Source of the DNA: an uncultured bacterium
GTDB taxonomy: Bacteria > Cyanobacteriota > Vampirovibrionia > Gastranaerophilales > Gastranaerophilaceae
Assembly: GCA_902775025.1 (NCBI GenBank)
Contig: CACYKP010000019.1
Coordinates: 1 to 58,428 of the forward strand
Direction: 5' to 3'
DNA length: 58,428 nucleotides
The translations under genes were made by a program, and so were the position numbers. The notes beneath the pieces are model-generated. The model did not search any database, was not told where the DNA came from, and saw only the letters and a program-made list of their open reading frames with translations. Shown here in pieces: positions 33,914 to 43,483 of the stretch (positions within the stretch are counted from its first letter, which is position 1; each line of letters starts with the position of its first letter).

Positions 33914-34645
33914 CTATAAATAAAATATCAAATTTATTACGAAATCTGCTGTCAACATATAAACTGTTGATAAAACCGCAGCTTTTGTTGTCGACTCACC
34001 TACGTCTTTTGCACCGCCTTTTGTTTCATATCCTTGAGTTGCACAAACTAATGCTATCAAAATACCAAATACAAATGCTTTAAATAAGCTGATATACACA
34101 TCTCTTGCATTAAGCCATAACCAAACCGAATTGATATATCTAGCAGGATGCAGTCCTATTGTTGCATGAGATACTAGCAGACCACCTGCAATACCAACCA
34201 CTTCTGCGAGCATAACAACCATAGGAACTGTAATAGCTGCAGCCAAAATTCTTGGCGTAAAATAATATCCCACAGGATCAACCTTTAATGTTTTTATAGC
34301 ATCAACTTGTGATGTAACTTGCATATTTGCAATCTCCGCAGAAATTGCAGTACCTGCTCTTGCGCCGATTGCAAGAGCTACAAACCCCGGAGCGATTTCT
34401 CTTATCATAACAATAGCGATTGAACCTCCAATATAAGCTTCTGCTCCTGACATTAAAAATTGTTTTGATACTTGTATTGCTATAACCGCCGCTGACACAA
34501 ATGCAATAACAAGAGAAATAACAAGTGAATCAAAGCTTATAGATGCTGCCTGAGAAATTGAATGAGAAAATCTTGAACTACCGCTTAATAAATAGCGGAT
34601 ACTTATCCAAAGATTTGTCATGCATTTTCCTAAAAACTTAATCAT
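33914..34645 (-). CDS. mlaE: MlaE-family ABC transporter permease
   Basis: 243 residues. Contains the MlaE signature (FVALAIGARAGTAISAEIANMQVTSQVDAIKTL) and about five membrane segments. Works with an MlaF ATPase and an MlaD substrate-binding protein to move phospholipids between membranes; those partners are not adjacent. Overlaps the upstream ilvE by eight bases. Confidence 0.93.
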   Translation of the reverse strand: MIKFLGKCMTNLWISIRYLLSGSSRFSHSISQAASISFDSLVISLVIAFVSAAVIAIQVSKQFLMSGAEAYIGGSIAIVMIREIAPGFVALAIGARAGTAISAEIANMQVTSQVDAIKTLKVDPVGYYFTPRILAAAITVPMVVMLAEVVGIAGGLLVSHATIGLHPARYINSVWLWLNARDVYISLFKAFVFGILIALVCATQGYETKGGAKDVGESTTKAAVLSTVYMLTADFVINLIFYL

Positions 34646-35552
34646 ATATTGGTGTACACCATCCCTTAAACTTTTCTGCCTTACCTCTAACTACATCAAA
34701 ATATAAATCTTGAATTTGTTTTGTTATAGTTCCCGTTTTACCGTTACCTATAACTCTATGATCAATACTTTCAACAGGAACAATCTGTGCTCCTGTCCCA
34801 CAACAGAAACATTCTTCAGCATTATATATTTCAGTTCTGTCTATAGGTCTTTCACAAACAGGTATATTTAATTCTTTCGCCAGTTCAATTACCGTATTTC
34901 TTGTAACACCAATTAATATATCATCAGTAATACTTGTAGTAGTAAGAACACCGTTGAACACAAAAAATATGTTCATTGCAGAACCTTCCGTAACTTTTCC
35001 TGATTCTGATAAAACAACCGCATCATCAAATCCCATCTCATGTGCATCTGTTTTTATAAGAGCAGAATTTGCATAAGCCCCGCTTACTTTTGCTCTTGGT
35101 GGAATTGCATTATCTGATGTTCTTCTCCAAGATGATACACATAGTTTTAAACCTCTTTCTGCATCAAAATAATTACCAAACGGTGTTGTAAAAATTAAAA
35201 AGGAATCTTCGTTATCAGTCAAAGTTGGACCAACTTTTATAGCTGATTTATAAAGTGTTGGTCTTATATATGCATCTGTTTTGTAATTATTTTTCTTTAA
35301 TAAATCTATTGTAATCTGTTCGTACTCATCTAATGTATATGGAGATTGCATCCACATAACTTTAGCACTTGCCAGAAGCCTTTTATAATGGTCTTTTACG
35401 CGAAACGCATACATCTGCCCTTCTTCTTGATTATAATAAGCTCTTATACCTTCAAAAACGGAAGTTCCGTATAAAAAAGCGTGAGTCCTTACCGGCAAAA
35501 CTGCCTTATCCGCTTCAACGTATTCTCCGTTCATATATACATATTCATTCAT
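34638..35552 (-). CDS. ilvE: Branched-chain amino acid aminotransferase
   Basis: 304 residues, fold-type IV PLP enzyme. Motifs: FLYGTSVFEGIRAY, the PLP Lys in RAKVSGAYANSALIK, VLSESGKVTEGSAMNIFFV, ITRxxxIELAKEL-like segment and CFCCGTGAQIVPV. It makes Val, Leu and Ile from their keto acids. Translationally coupled to mlaE. Confidence 0.95.
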   Translation of the reverse strand: MNEYVYMNGEYVEADKAVLPVRTHAFLYGTSVFEGIRAYYNQEEGQMYAFRVKDHYKRLLASAKVMWMQSPYTLDEYEQITIDLLKKNNYKTDAYIRPTLYKSAIKVGPTLTDNEDSFLIFTTPFGNYFDAERGLKLCVSSWRRTSDNAIPPRAKVSGAYANSALIKTDAHEMGFDDAVVLSESGKVTEGSAMNIFFVFNGVLTTTSITDDILIGVTRNTVIELAKELNIPVCERPIDRTEIYNAEECFCCGTGAQIVPVESIDHRVIGNGKTGTITKQIQDLYFDVVRGKAEKFKGWCTPIYD

Positions 35553-35632
35553 TCCCTAATCACCTATCCAAATTATTATACTACAAGATTTTTATTCGGT
35601 TTCAGTTTTGTTAAAGATTGTAACAATAAAAA

Positions 35633-35663
35633 GCAATTTTTTTTATTAAAAATACTTTATATA
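35633..35663 (+). promoter_or_regulatory. GCAATT-N16-CTTTATATA promoter motif
   Basis: GCAATT (35633-35638), 16 bases, CTTTATATA (35655-35663), 25 bases before the ATG at 35689. Confidence 0.65.
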
Positions 35664-35688
35664 AATATAAAGTGTGTGGAGGTAATAT

Positions 35689-36354
35689 ATGTTTGAAGTA
35701 AATAATAGTGTTGCTAAAATAAACGGTATCAGCAATAAACGTGATGATAAAAATGTTACTAATCCGTCTGCTAACTATGGTAAAAATGCAATTCAAAATT
35801 ACTATTCATATTTAGAACAACCGCTTATTAAAGACAATAACGCTACTCCCCCTATATTAGACTTTAGCACAAATCCAAACGCTCAAGAAAAAAATATTGA
35901 GTCAATGAACAAATACGTTGAGGCTAATGATAATTATTTAAAATCTCTTCCGCCATTGGAATTTGAATACCGATATATGCCAAATATTCACAAAAAAGGA
36001 GAAATAGATACAAATGCCCTATTCGGAACAGCTTATGAAGAGATGGGAAGAAGAAAAGAAATAAACGTCAAAGAAATGAATGATGTTCTGGGGGTTAATT
36101 CAAATCCTATAGATATTAACAAAAACGGAAAAATAGATATAGCAGAATACAGTACAACAATATTAACTGCTGACATGCTATCTAAATCTGATACTCCAGA
36201 TATTAACAACATTGACGGAACAATCAACAACAAAGGTTTGAGCAAAGTATATGAATATACTCAAAAAAGCAACGCTCAAGCAGCAACACAACTCTACAGT
36301 TCATTGTACAATCAATTTAATTTAGGAGAAGAAGCTAAAAAGTTTAATCCTTAA
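35689..36354 (+). CDS. EF-hand-like protein, unknown
   Basis: 221 residues, no signal peptide. Residues ~143-154 DINKNGKIDIAE match an EF-hand calcium loop (D-x-N-x-N-G-x-I-x-x-x-E). The N-terminal half is low in hydrophobics and Asn-rich; the C-terminal ends with TQLYSSLYNQFNLGEEAKKFNP. GGAGG precedes the ATG. Convergent with rph, the 3' ends overlapping by four bases. Shares its promoter motif with the other EF-hand gene at 25579. Confidence 0.75.
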   Translation: MFEVNNSVAKINGISNKRDDKNVTNPSANYGKNAIQNYYSYLEQPLIKDNNATPPILDFSTNPNAQEKNIESMNKYVEANDNYLKSLPPLEFEYRYMPNIHKKGEIDTNALFGTAYEEMGRRKEINVKEMNDVLGVNSNPIDINKNGKIDIAEYSTTILTADMLSKSDTPDINNIDGTINNKGLSKVYEYTQKSNAQAATQLYSSLYNQFNLGEEAKKFNP

Positions 36355-37046
36355 TACATCTCAATAATTTTATTTATTCCTTCTTTTGCAGTATTAAATA
36401 ATTCGATCATTCTATTAAACTCATAAGGTTCACCCTCAGATGTCGTTTGAAAATCCACTATCTTACCGCTCTTTGTTAAAATAACATTTGAATCAACCTG
36501 AGCGTGAGAATCCTCTTCATAATTTAAATCCAACTTTATCTCGCCATCAACTATGCCGATAGAAATCGCTGCAATTGGCTCAATAATAGGGCTCTCTTTT
36601 ATATCGTCTGATTCCATAAGTTTTTCTACCGCATCCTTTAGTGCCAAAAAGCCGCCGCAAATGCTTGCCGTTCTTGTTCCGCCATCTGCTTGGATGACAT
36701 CAGCATCGATTGTAATTGTCATATTGGGCATTTTTTCTAAATCTACGCAAGCTCTTAAGCTTCTTCCTATTAGTCTTTGTATCTCGTGAGTCCTTCCTGA
36801 AACCTTCTCTCTCTCTCGCTTACATCTTGTATTTGTAGATGCGGGGAGTAAAGAATATTCAGCAGTTACCCAACCTCTGTTATCATCTTCTGCCATCCAT
36901 TTTGGCTTTTTTAAATCAACAGAAGCTGTCGTTATAACCTTTGTATCTCCAAACTCTACCAAAACAGAGCCTAGCGCATGTTTTGTAAAATTGTGTGTAA
37001 ATTTAATTTCTCTTAATTGATTATTTTTTCTTCCGTCTTTTCTCAT
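36351..37046 (-). CDS. rph: Ribonuclease PH
   Basis: 231 residues. Blocks: RKNNQLREIKFTHNFTKHALGSVLVEFGDTKV, GWVTAEYSLLPAST, SGRTHEIQRLIGRSLRACVDL, DADVIQADGGTRTASICG. A phosphorolytic 3'-5' exonuclease that trims tRNA 3' ends. GGAG precedes the ATG, within the stop region of a 37-codon ORF. Confidence 0.95.
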   Translation of the reverse strand: MRKDGRKNNQLREIKFTHNFTKHALGSVLVEFGDTKVITTASVDLKKPKWMAEDDNRGWVTAEYSLLPASTNTRCKREREKVSGRTHEIQRLIGRSLRACVDLEKMPNMTITIDADVIQADGGTRTASICGGFLALKDAVEKLMESDDIKESPIIEPIAAISIGIVDGEIKLDLNYEEDSHAQVDSNVILTKSGKIVDFQTTSEGEPYEFNRMIELFNTAKEGINKIIEMY

Positions 37047-37054
37047 GTATGCTC

Positions 37055-37168
37055 CTATATTTTTGAATATGTTTCATCATTTCTGTTATTTATATGCATA
37101 TCATACATGCGTTTAAATAACTCAAATGCTCTGTTAAAATTATCAATTCTTTCTTCTAATTTTGACAT
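37055..37168 (-). CDS. Small ORF upstream of rph (37 residues)
   Basis: Starts MSKLEERIDNFNRAFELFKR, preceded by AAAGAGG, and stops at TAG which itself is part of the TAGGAG site used by rph. The heptad-like N-terminus recalls the start of HI0074-type nucleotidyltransferase partner proteins (xxRLxNFxKAxxxL), so it may be a truncated remnant. Organisation suggests translational coupling to rph. Confidence 0.5.
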   Translation of the reverse strand: MSKLEERIDNFNRAFELFKRMYDMHINNRNDETYSKI

Positions 37169-37244
37169 AAAACAAACCTCTTTTTATATAATATCACATT
37201 TTGTGAAGGGTAAATGTAACAATATATTACGGATTGTTAAGCAG

Positions 37245-37268
37245 GTAGGTTGGGGTTTCTACCCCAAC
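37245..37268 (+). repeat. REP-like GTAG hairpin
   Basis: GTAG then GTTGGGG / CCCCAAC stem with a TTTCTA loop. Confidence 0.7.
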
Positions 37269-37285
37269 AATAAATTTTGAGATTT

Positions 37286-37309
37286 GTAGGGTGCGTCGTT
37301 TGACGCACC
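37286..37309 (+). repeat. REP-like GTAG hairpin, left half of an inverted pair
   Basis: GTAG then GGTGCGTC / GACGCACC with a GTTT loop. Confidence 0.75.
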
Positions 37310-37332
37310 AAAGATTTTAAAAATAAAAATAA

Positions 37333-37356
37333 GGTGCGTCAAACGACGCACCCTAC
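37333..37356 (-). repeat. REP-like GTAG hairpin, right half of an inverted pair
   Basis: Exact inverse of the copy at 37286, 23 AT-rich bases apart, as in BIME pairs. It ends 27 bases after the tuf stop and could act as its terminator. Confidence 0.75.
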
Positions 37357-37382
37357 TTTTTGTTATTTGCTTATATTGTTAA

Positions 37383-38591
37383 CTATTCAGTAATTTTGTC
37401 AACAACACCGGCACCAACTGTTCTACCGCCTTCACGGATAGCGAATCTCATACCTTGTTCGATAGCTACAGGAGCGATTAATTCAACGTCCATAACTACG
37501 TTATCACCAGGCATTACCATTTCGCCGTCAAATTTGATAGAACCGGTAACGTCAGTTGTTCTGATATAGAATTGTGGTCTGTAACCAGGGAAGAATGGAG
37601 TATGACGTCCGCCTTCATCTTTTGTCAAAACGTAAACGTTAGCAGTGAATTTAGTGTGTGGGTGAATTGAACCAGGTTTTGCAAGAACTTGACCACGTTG
37701 GATTTCAGTCTTATCAATACCTCTTAACAAAGCACCAATGTTATCACCTGCTTGACCTTGATCAAGAGATTTTCTGAACATTTCAACACCGGTTACTGTA
37801 GTTTTCTTAGTTTCGCCTAAACCAACCAATTCAACTTCATCACCAACTTTAACAATACCTCTTTCAACTCTACCTGTAGCAACTGTACCACGACCTGTGA
37901 TAGAGAAGATATCTTCGATAGGCATCAAGAATGGTTTGTCTAAGTCTCTTTCAGGAGTTGGAATGTAGCTGTCGATAGCATCCATTAATTCCCAAATCTT
38001 ATCAACCCATTTGTCTTCGCCTCTAGCGATGTTTGGATTAGCTTGAACAGCTTCCAAAGCTTTAAGAGCTGAACCATGGATGAATGGAATGTTGTCTCCA
38101 TCAAATTCATAAGATGAAAGAAGTTCTCTAACTTCCATTTCAACTAATTCTAATAATTCAGGGTCATCAACCATATCACATTTGTTCAAGAATACAACTA
38201 GTTTAGGAACACCAACTTGTCTAGCAAGAAGAATGTGTTCACGAGTTTGAGGCATAGCACCGTCTGTAGCTGCAACAACTAAGATTGCGCCGTCCATTTG
38301 AGCTGCACCTGTGATCATGTTTTTAACATAGTCAGCGTGGCCTGGGCAGTCTACGTGTGCATAGTGTCTAGCGTCTGTTTCGTATTCAATGTGAGCTGTA
38401 GAGATGGTTATACCTCTTGCTCTTTCTTCTGGAGCAGCATCGATTTCATCGAATTTTTTAGCATCTGCTTTACCAGCTGCAGCTAAAACGCCTGAAATAG
38501 CTGCTGTTAATGTTGTTTTACCGTGGTCAACGTGGCCTATTGTACCTACGTTAACGTGTGGTTTCGTACGTTCATACTTTTCACGTGCCAT
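37383..38591 (-). CDS. tuf: Elongation factor Tu
   Basis: 402 residues, full length. G1 GHVDHGKTT, the switch region [28 protein letters not shown]. Delivers aminoacyl-tRNA to the ribosome. It stands alone, not next to fusA or rpsL in this window. Good AGGAG site upstream. Codon use is more GC-rich than neighbours, as expected for a highly expressed gene. Confidence 0.99.
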   Translation of the reverse strand: MAREKYERTKPHVNVGTIGHVDHGKTTLTAAISGVLAAAGKADAKKFDEIDAAPEERARGITISTAHIEYETDARHYAHVDCPGHADYVKNMITGAAQMDGAILVVAATDGAMPQTREHILLARQVGVPKLVVFLNKCDMVDDPELLELVEMEVRELLSSYEFDGDNIPFIHGSALKALEAVQANPNIARGEDKWVDKIWELMDAIDSYIPTPERDLDKPFLMPIEDIFSITGRGTVATGRVERGIVKVGDEVELVGLGETKKTTVTGVEMFRKSLDQGQAGDNIGALLRGIDKTEIQRGQVLAKPGSIHPHTKFTANVYVLTKDEGGRHTPFFPGYRPQFYIRTTDVTGSIKFDGEMVMPGDNVVMDVELIAPVAIEQGMRFAIREGGRTVGAGVVDKITE

Positions 38592-38724
38592 GAGATTAAT
38601 CTCCTTCTTTGATTAAATATACTACGTTAACTTATACCTTACTAAGTTATAATACAATTTTATACAATAAAGATGTATTGTCAATCAGTATATACATGAC
38701 TAACAACTACCTTCCTTATTTTTT

Positions 38725-38913
38725 CTACTTTACATCACCTTTTATAACAATCAGATTTTTAACGATTTTCATTGCGCAAGTCGGTAGAACTATTTCGTCT
38801 AATCCGTCTGCAACACTGAGAATTCCGCCGGCTTTTAAAGTAACATCTTCACCTTTATATTGAAATGTATAGTCAGTATCTCTGTCTGATCTGATTGTGA
38901 TTTGATTTGACAT
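38725..38913 (-). CDS. Small protein, unknown
   Basis: 62 residues starting MSNQITIRSDRDTDYTFQYKGE. Predicted beta-rich; no family recognised. AGGAG lies about seven bases before ATG. It lies upstream of tuf on the same strand, separated by 133 bases. Confidence 0.6.
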   Translation of the reverse strand: MSNQITIRSDRDTDYTFQYKGEDVTLKAGGILSVADGLDEIVLPTCAMKIVKNLIVIKGDVK

Positions 38914-38934
38914 TATTTTCTCCTAAATTTTGTT

Positions 38935-38956
38935 CGTGGGGCAATACCCACGCTAC
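38935..38956 (-). repeat. REP-like GTAG hairpin
   Basis: Minus strand GTAG then CGTGGG / CCCACG stem with a TATTGC loop. Confidence 0.6.
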
Positions 38957-39086
38957 TTGCTACTTGCTTACTTTAAATAATGGAAAATTGAAAATGGATA
39001 ATGGAAAATTGTTTTAATAAATTAATTTTCCATTTTCAACTTTCCATTTTCAATTCTAAATTCCATATAACTTTATGTATCTGACA

Positions 39087-39320
39087 TTAGTCAAAAACAT
39101 AACTGATGATTGCAGCTTCTCTTGCTCTTTTGATAGCAGTTGTAATCATTCTTTGATGTCTTGCACAATTGCCTGTAACACGTCTTGGAATAATTTTTCC
39201 TGCTTCAGTTAAGTATCTTTTAAGCTTTGCTGCGTCTTTGTAATCGATAGAATCAACATGTTCAGCGCAGAAACTGCATGTTTTCTTTTTCTTTCTATCT
39301 GCTGCATCTTGTTTTGCCAT
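39087..39320 (-). CDS. rpsR: 30S ribosomal protein S18
   Basis: 77 residues: [43 protein letters not shown] is the S18 core. Third gene of rpsF-ssb-rpsR, a standard bacterial order; 95 bases separate it from ssb, and a CCCTCTC-type palindrome lies in that gap. Confidence 0.97.
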   Translation of the reverse strand: MAKQDAADRKKKKTCSFCAEHVDSIDYKDAAKLKRYLTEAGKIIPRRVTGNCARHQRMITTAIKRAREAAIISYVFD

Positions 39321-39415
39321 TGTTTTATTTTGCCTTTCTAGCCTTCTGTTATATACTCCCTCTCATTGTGGAGAGGGCTGGGATGAGGTGTGAACCGGCA
39401 CCCAATATTTTTGTT

Positions 39416-39817
39416 CTAAAACGGTATTTCATCTTCGCCGATTAGTTCATCAGCAAATTCTTCATCTTTTGCGAATTTAACGATTTCTTCATTTGAAGAA
39501 GCCATTGAACCGGAACCGGTTGTAGCATTTATAGGTTCAACAGCGTTTGCATCTATCTCAAAGATTTTTCTGTCTGCACCGTTTTCGTTTTTTACTGTTG
39601 TAATTTGCAGTCTGCCTTCAACAAGAACTCTGTCATCCTTTCCTAATGCAGAGACTATTTCATCTAGAGCCTGTCGTTTAGATATTACTCTTAATAACAT
39701 TTCTTCCCTATCACCAATGTTTAGAACAAAGGATGATATAGGAACATTATTTTGAGTGAAACGTTTTTCCGGAGTTCTATATACAGAACCTGTAACAACT
39801 GCTTTTGCTAATGCCAT
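39416..39817 (-). CDS. ssb: Single-stranded DNA-binding protein
   Basis: 133 residues, somewhat divergent. OB-fold about residues 3-95 (AVVTGSVYRTPEKRFTQNNVPISSFVL ... DDRVLVEGRLQI) and an acidic tail ending DEIPF, the tip that binds partner proteins. Between rpsF and rpsR as is usual. Confidence 0.9.
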   Translation of the reverse strand: MALAKAVVTGSVYRTPEKRFTQNNVPISSFVLNIGDREEMLLRVISKRQALDEIVSALGKDDRVLVEGRLQITTVKNENGADRKIFEIDANAVEPINATTGSGSMASSNEEIVKFAKDEEFADELIGEDEIPF

Positions 39818-39828
39818 AAATTAAACCT

Positions 39829-40131
39829 CTAAACTGTTTGAGCTTTGCTTGCAACTTCCATAAACATAAATCTTAAAATATTATCATTTAATTTAAGATT
39901 TCTTTTAAATTCAACGATAGCATCCGCAGGAAGTGAAACGATCATTGTTGTAAAGAAACCGTCACGATATCCTTGAAGTGCATAAGCCAGTTTCTTTCTT
40001 CCCATTTTGTCAACTGATGAAACTTCACCCTTTGCAGATTTAATATCTGAAGAGATTTTATCAACAGCTTTGTCTAACTCTTCAGAGTCAAGACTTGGTT
40101 TAAAAATTGTTAATAATTCATAATTTTTCAT
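39829..40131 (-). CDS. rpsF: 30S ribosomal protein S6
   Basis: 100 residues: NYELLTIFKPSLDSEELDKAVDKI, KMGRKKLAYALQGYRDGFF, LKLNDNILRFMFM. S6 pairs with S18. First gene of the operon, with an AGGAG site upstream. Confidence 0.96.
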   Translation of the reverse strand: MKNYELLTIFKPSLDSEELDKAVDKISSDIKSAKGEVSSVDKMGRKKLAYALQGYRDGFFTTMIVSLPADAIVEFKRNLKLNDNILRFMFMEVASKAQTV

Positions 40132-40304
40132 AATAATATTTCTCCTTATGTATCCATGCTAACATAAACAAATATCTAAGCAAGTGGGGAAGTGCGTACA
40201 TTAAAAAAGTTTAAAGTATTAATGACGAATTCAAATGGTGCGTGTTATTGATAATTTGTGTTAATATTAAGAAACGATATTATAATGTTTGAGAGGTAAA
40301 ACAT

Positions 40305-41246
40305 TTGAGTACAAAAGAATTTGTAATATTTGGTACAAGACATCTTGGTGATACTTTAGTTCTATCAGAGCTAATATATAATATAAAGTTGGCTTATGAA
40401 GATTCTAAAGTTTGTCTTGTTGTATATCCTCAGTGGGAATATATTGCAAAACTGATGAATAATATTGATAAAATTGTAGTTTTGGATAAGCGAGGTAAAC
40501 ATAAAGGTATAACGGGAACTTTAAAATTAAAAGAAGAAATCGGTTACAAAGATATTTATGCTTCTATAATTCCATTCAGGCGCCAACGTCATATTTGGAT
40601 TTCTATTGCTTTAGGCAGTAAATATATTTTATTTAACGATATAAATTTTTTCTTTGATAGATTTATAAGGCATTCAAAATATAAAATTACTACAAATCCA
40701 AAACTTCACATAACAACAGATACAGCAGGCTTGCTAAAAGGAATAACAGAACATGAAATCGTACATATTCCTATAAAGTTGAATAAATCAAATGTAATAA
40801 AAAAATCTTTTGATATAAATTTGACCGAGTGTGTTGCTATTAATCCAATTGGTGATGGAGATTATAAAGATTTACCGTTAGAAAACTTAATTGATTTAAT
40901 ATCGTTTTTTAATAAAAAAAGTCAAAAAATAATTTTATTAGGCAAAGGTGGAAAAGCACAAAATTATGCTGAAGCTTTGCGTCAAAACAATATTCCTTTT
41001 ATAGATTTTGTTAATAAAACAAGCATAGAGGACTTAACATCATTATTGTGTGATATAAAATGTTTGCTGACCGTAGATACAGGGACTGCTCATTTAGCAA
41101 CTTATTTGGGAACAAAAACTTTATGGTTGACTTATCAAAATAATATATGGGCAGCTGACAGCATTTATAAAAATTCTGATTGGGTTTCAAAAAACGAATC
41201 ATCGGAAGTTATTTATAAAAAAATGACTGACTTGATAAGTGTTTAG
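40305..41246 (+). CDS. Glycosyltransferase family 9 (heptosyltransferase-like)
   Basis: 313 residues from a TTG start (GAGAGG eight bases upstream). GT9 features: TRHLGDTLVLSELIYNIK at the N-terminus, INPIGDGDYKDLPLENLIDLI, IILLGKGGKAQN, and VDTGTAHLATYLGTKTLWL, the C-terminal donor-binding block. Likely adds a heptose or related sugar to the LPS core. Confidence 0.87.
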   Translation: MSTKEFVIFGTRHLGDTLVLSELIYNIKLAYEDSKVCLVVYPQWEYIAKLMNNIDKIVVLDKRGKHKGITGTLKLKEEIGYKDIYASIIPFRRQRHIWISIALGSKYILFNDINFFFDRFIRHSKYKITTNPKLHITTDTAGLLKGITEHEIVHIPIKLNKSNVIKKSFDINLTECVAINPIGDGDYKDLPLENLIDLISFFNKKSQKIILLGKGGKAQNYAEALRQNNIPFIDFVNKTSIEDLTSLLCDIKCLLTVDTGTAHLATYLGTKTLWLTYQNNIWAADSIYKNSDWVSKNESSEVIYKKMTDLISV

Positions 41247-41253
41247 GGTGCAG

Positions 41254-41577
41254 TTATGCCCATTTCTTAGGATCAAATCTTAAGTCCGAAACTTTCATTT
41301 TTAAACTTTGAAGATATGGCTGGAATTTTTGTAACAATAAGACTTTTCTTAGAGACAATTCTTGCGCAATAACAGGATTTTCGCAGGCTATTACCATTGT
41401 TCCCTGCGGCAGCATTGAAAAAGGTCTTGATTTTTTCTTAAATTTTTCAGGCAGAATTTTGTCCCACATATTAAAAAGGTTTGTTCTTGCAACAGCTTTT
41501 TTTAATTGCGGATTATCCATCATTGCTTCTATAATGGAGTCAACTCCTTCGAAATCTGTATATAAAACCTTTCCCAA
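41254..41577 (-). CDS. DciA-like protein (DUF721)
   Basis: 107 residues: LKKAVARTNLFNMWDKILPEKFKKKSRPFSMLPQGTMVIACENPVIAQELSLRKVLLLQKF, matching the DUF721/DciA domain, which in many bacteria loads the replicative helicase. Short, with little beyond the domain. Divergent from nrnA, convergent with the GT9 gene. Confidence 0.8.
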   Translation of the reverse strand: MGKVLYTDFEGVDSIIEAMMDNPQLKKAVARTNLFNMWDKILPEKFKKKSRPFSMLPQGTMVIACENPVIAQELSLRKVLLLQKFQPYLQSLKMKVSDLRFDPKKWA

Positions 41578-41654
41578 AACAATCTCCTAAATTGAATTTA
41601 ATAATGTACTTATCTAAAATTTACTATTATAACTCTTTATGTTAATATGCATTT

Positions 41655-42602
41655 ATGATTTGCAATTTAGATGATATCATAAAAAATTCAAAAAAGATAC
41701 TTCTTATATCTCATATGAATCCCGACGGTGATACATTGGGTTCCATGTGTGCAATGTATAGCATGATTTATCATAGGTTTAAGAAAAAAGCTGATATGAA
41801 CATTGTTTCAAATGTTCCATACAACTATAAGTTTTTACCTAATATTGAAAATGCACAAAGATATTTTGATAAATCTCTTGTGTATGATTTAGTTATAACG
41901 CTTGATGTTGCTGCTATAGACCGAATTTTGGACTCCAAAATATTTTACGAGAAAGCAAAATGCACAGTTAATATCGACCATCATAAAACAAACCCTAAGT
42001 TTGGCGATTATCAGATTATAGAGGCTAATGCAAGCTCGTGTGGCGAAGTTTTGTATAATTATTTTAAGGCTAATAAGTGGAGTATAGATAAAGAATCCGC
42101 TATTTGTCTTTATACTGCAATAATGACGGATACAGGGAATTTCAAATTTGAAAACACTTCCTCAAATTCATTTAGAGCTGTAGCGGATTTAGTTGATGCA
42201 GGAGCAAATCCGAATTATATATATAAACAATGTTATGAAACAAAGACAAAGAATTTTGTATTATTCCAGAATTATTGTGTTAATAAAGCGGAGTTTTTAG
42301 AGGATAATAAAATTGCGTATACAACAGTTTATAAAAAAGATTTAGAAAAATTTTCAGCAGGTGATGATTATACAGATGGAATCGCTGAAACTTTAAGGGC
42401 TATAGATACAACAGAGGTTGCATTTGTTGCAAAAGAAGTTGATACTAAGCTAACAAAAATATCTATGCGGAGCAAAAAAACAGATGTTGCCGAAATTTGT
42501 ACAAAATTTGGCGGAGGCGGCCATACATTTGCTGCGGGTTGTACTATAACAGCATCAGTTAAAGACTCTATAGAAAAATTGTTGAAAGAAATAAAATTGT
42601 GA
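41655..42602 (+). CDS. nrnA: DHH/DHHA1 phosphoesterase, NrnA family
   Basis: 315 residues. DHH motifs: ISHMNPDGDTLGS, TLDVAA, NIDHHKTN, TAIMTDTGNF; DHHA1 end with GGGGHTFAAGC. It degrades nanoRNAs and pAp, and in related families cyclic dinucleotide products. Complete. Stops with TGA overlapping the GTG start of the next gene (GTGA). Confidence 0.93.
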   Translation: MICNLDDIIKNSKKILLISHMNPDGDTLGSMCAMYSMIYHRFKKKADMNIVSNVPYNYKFLPNIENAQRYFDKSLVYDLVITLDVAAIDRILDSKIFYEKAKCTVNIDHHKTNPKFGDYQIIEANASSCGEVLYNYFKANKWSIDKESAICLYTAIMTDTGNFKFENTSSNSFRAVADLVDAGANPNYIYKQCYETKTKNFVLFQNYCVNKAEFLEDNKIAYTTVYKKDLEKFSAGDDYTDGIAETLRAIDTTEVAFVAKEVDTKLTKISMRSKKTDVAEICTKFGGGGHTFAAGCTITASVKDSIEKLLKEIKL

Positions 42603-43483
42603 AAGAAAAATTTGGGACAATCAAAAATATAATAAAAGCTGTAGTTAACAACGACCTTTTCGGTATGGCTGCCGAGATGGGGTTTACGCTGGTTATTGGA
42701 TTCTTCCCGTTTATGTTGTTTTTAACAGGTTTGTTCGGCTGGCTTGGAAAACATTCGTTTATGATTCCGCTTATGGATTTTTCTTATAAGGTTATACCGG
42801 GTGATGTTTTAAATCTTTTACAGATAGTAATGAACGATATTTGGTTTTTCTCAAAAGGCGGATTAGTAGCAGCTTTAGGTTTTACTATTACTGTTGTATT
42901 GTCTACAAATGCTATTGCTATTGTTGCAAAAGGTTTAAACAGAGCTTATAAACTGGAAGATTCACGTTCTTGGATCTATAACAGGATTCTTGCTTTAGTA
43001 ATGGTATTTGTTAATGCTCTAATATTGTTTTTAAGTATAGACTTAATTGTATTTGGTAAAGTTATAATAAAATTCTTAACTACATATCTCGGTTTAACGG
43101 CCCATGCGGGTAACATTATATTATTTATAAGATGGCCAATAGCCTTTATTGCTTTATTTATCATGGCTTATTTGCATTATTATATATTGCCGGATTTACA
43201 GTGTCATGAAATATTAAGACGCAAAAGTGCATTACCAGGGGCTTTTTTCTTTACTATATCTTGGTTAATCGGTTCTTGGGGATTTTCTATATATATTAAT
43301 AACCTTCATACCTATAACTTTGTATATGGTACGATTGCAGGTTTTGCAATTCTTATGATTTGGTTGTATTATACGTCAATTCTTATTTTGGTAGGCGGGC
43401 AAATTAATTCTCAGTTATTTGATAAACTTGAAAGAAAAGAAGAATTATTGGAAAAAAGGCACAAGGTTACAAATAATGATTAA
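42599..43483 (+). CDS. YihY/BrkB family membrane protein
   Basis: 294 residues from GTG 42599. About six membrane segments: FGMAAEMGFTLVIGFFPFMLFLTGLFG, then a long loop, then four more; the end YGTIAGFAILMIWLYYTSILILVGGQINSQL is the family hallmark. Once thought to be RNase BN, now of unknown function, possibly lipid- or envelope-related. Coupled at both ends: overlap of 4 bases with nrnA and 8 bases with the next gene. Confidence 0.92.
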   Translation: MKEKFGTIKNIIKAVVNNDLFGMAAEMGFTLVIGFFPFMLFLTGLFGWLGKHSFMIPLMDFSYKVIPGDVLNLLQIVMNDIWFFSKGGLVAALGFTITVVLSTNAIAIVAKGLNRAYKLEDSRSWIYNRILALVMVFVNALILFLSIDLIVFGKVIIKFLTTYLGLTAHAGNIILFIRWPIAFIALFIMAYLHYYILPDLQCHEILRRKSALPGAFFFTISWLIGSWGFSIYINNLHTYNFVYGTIAGFAILMIWLYYTSILILVGGQINSQLFDKLERKEELLEKRHKVTNND

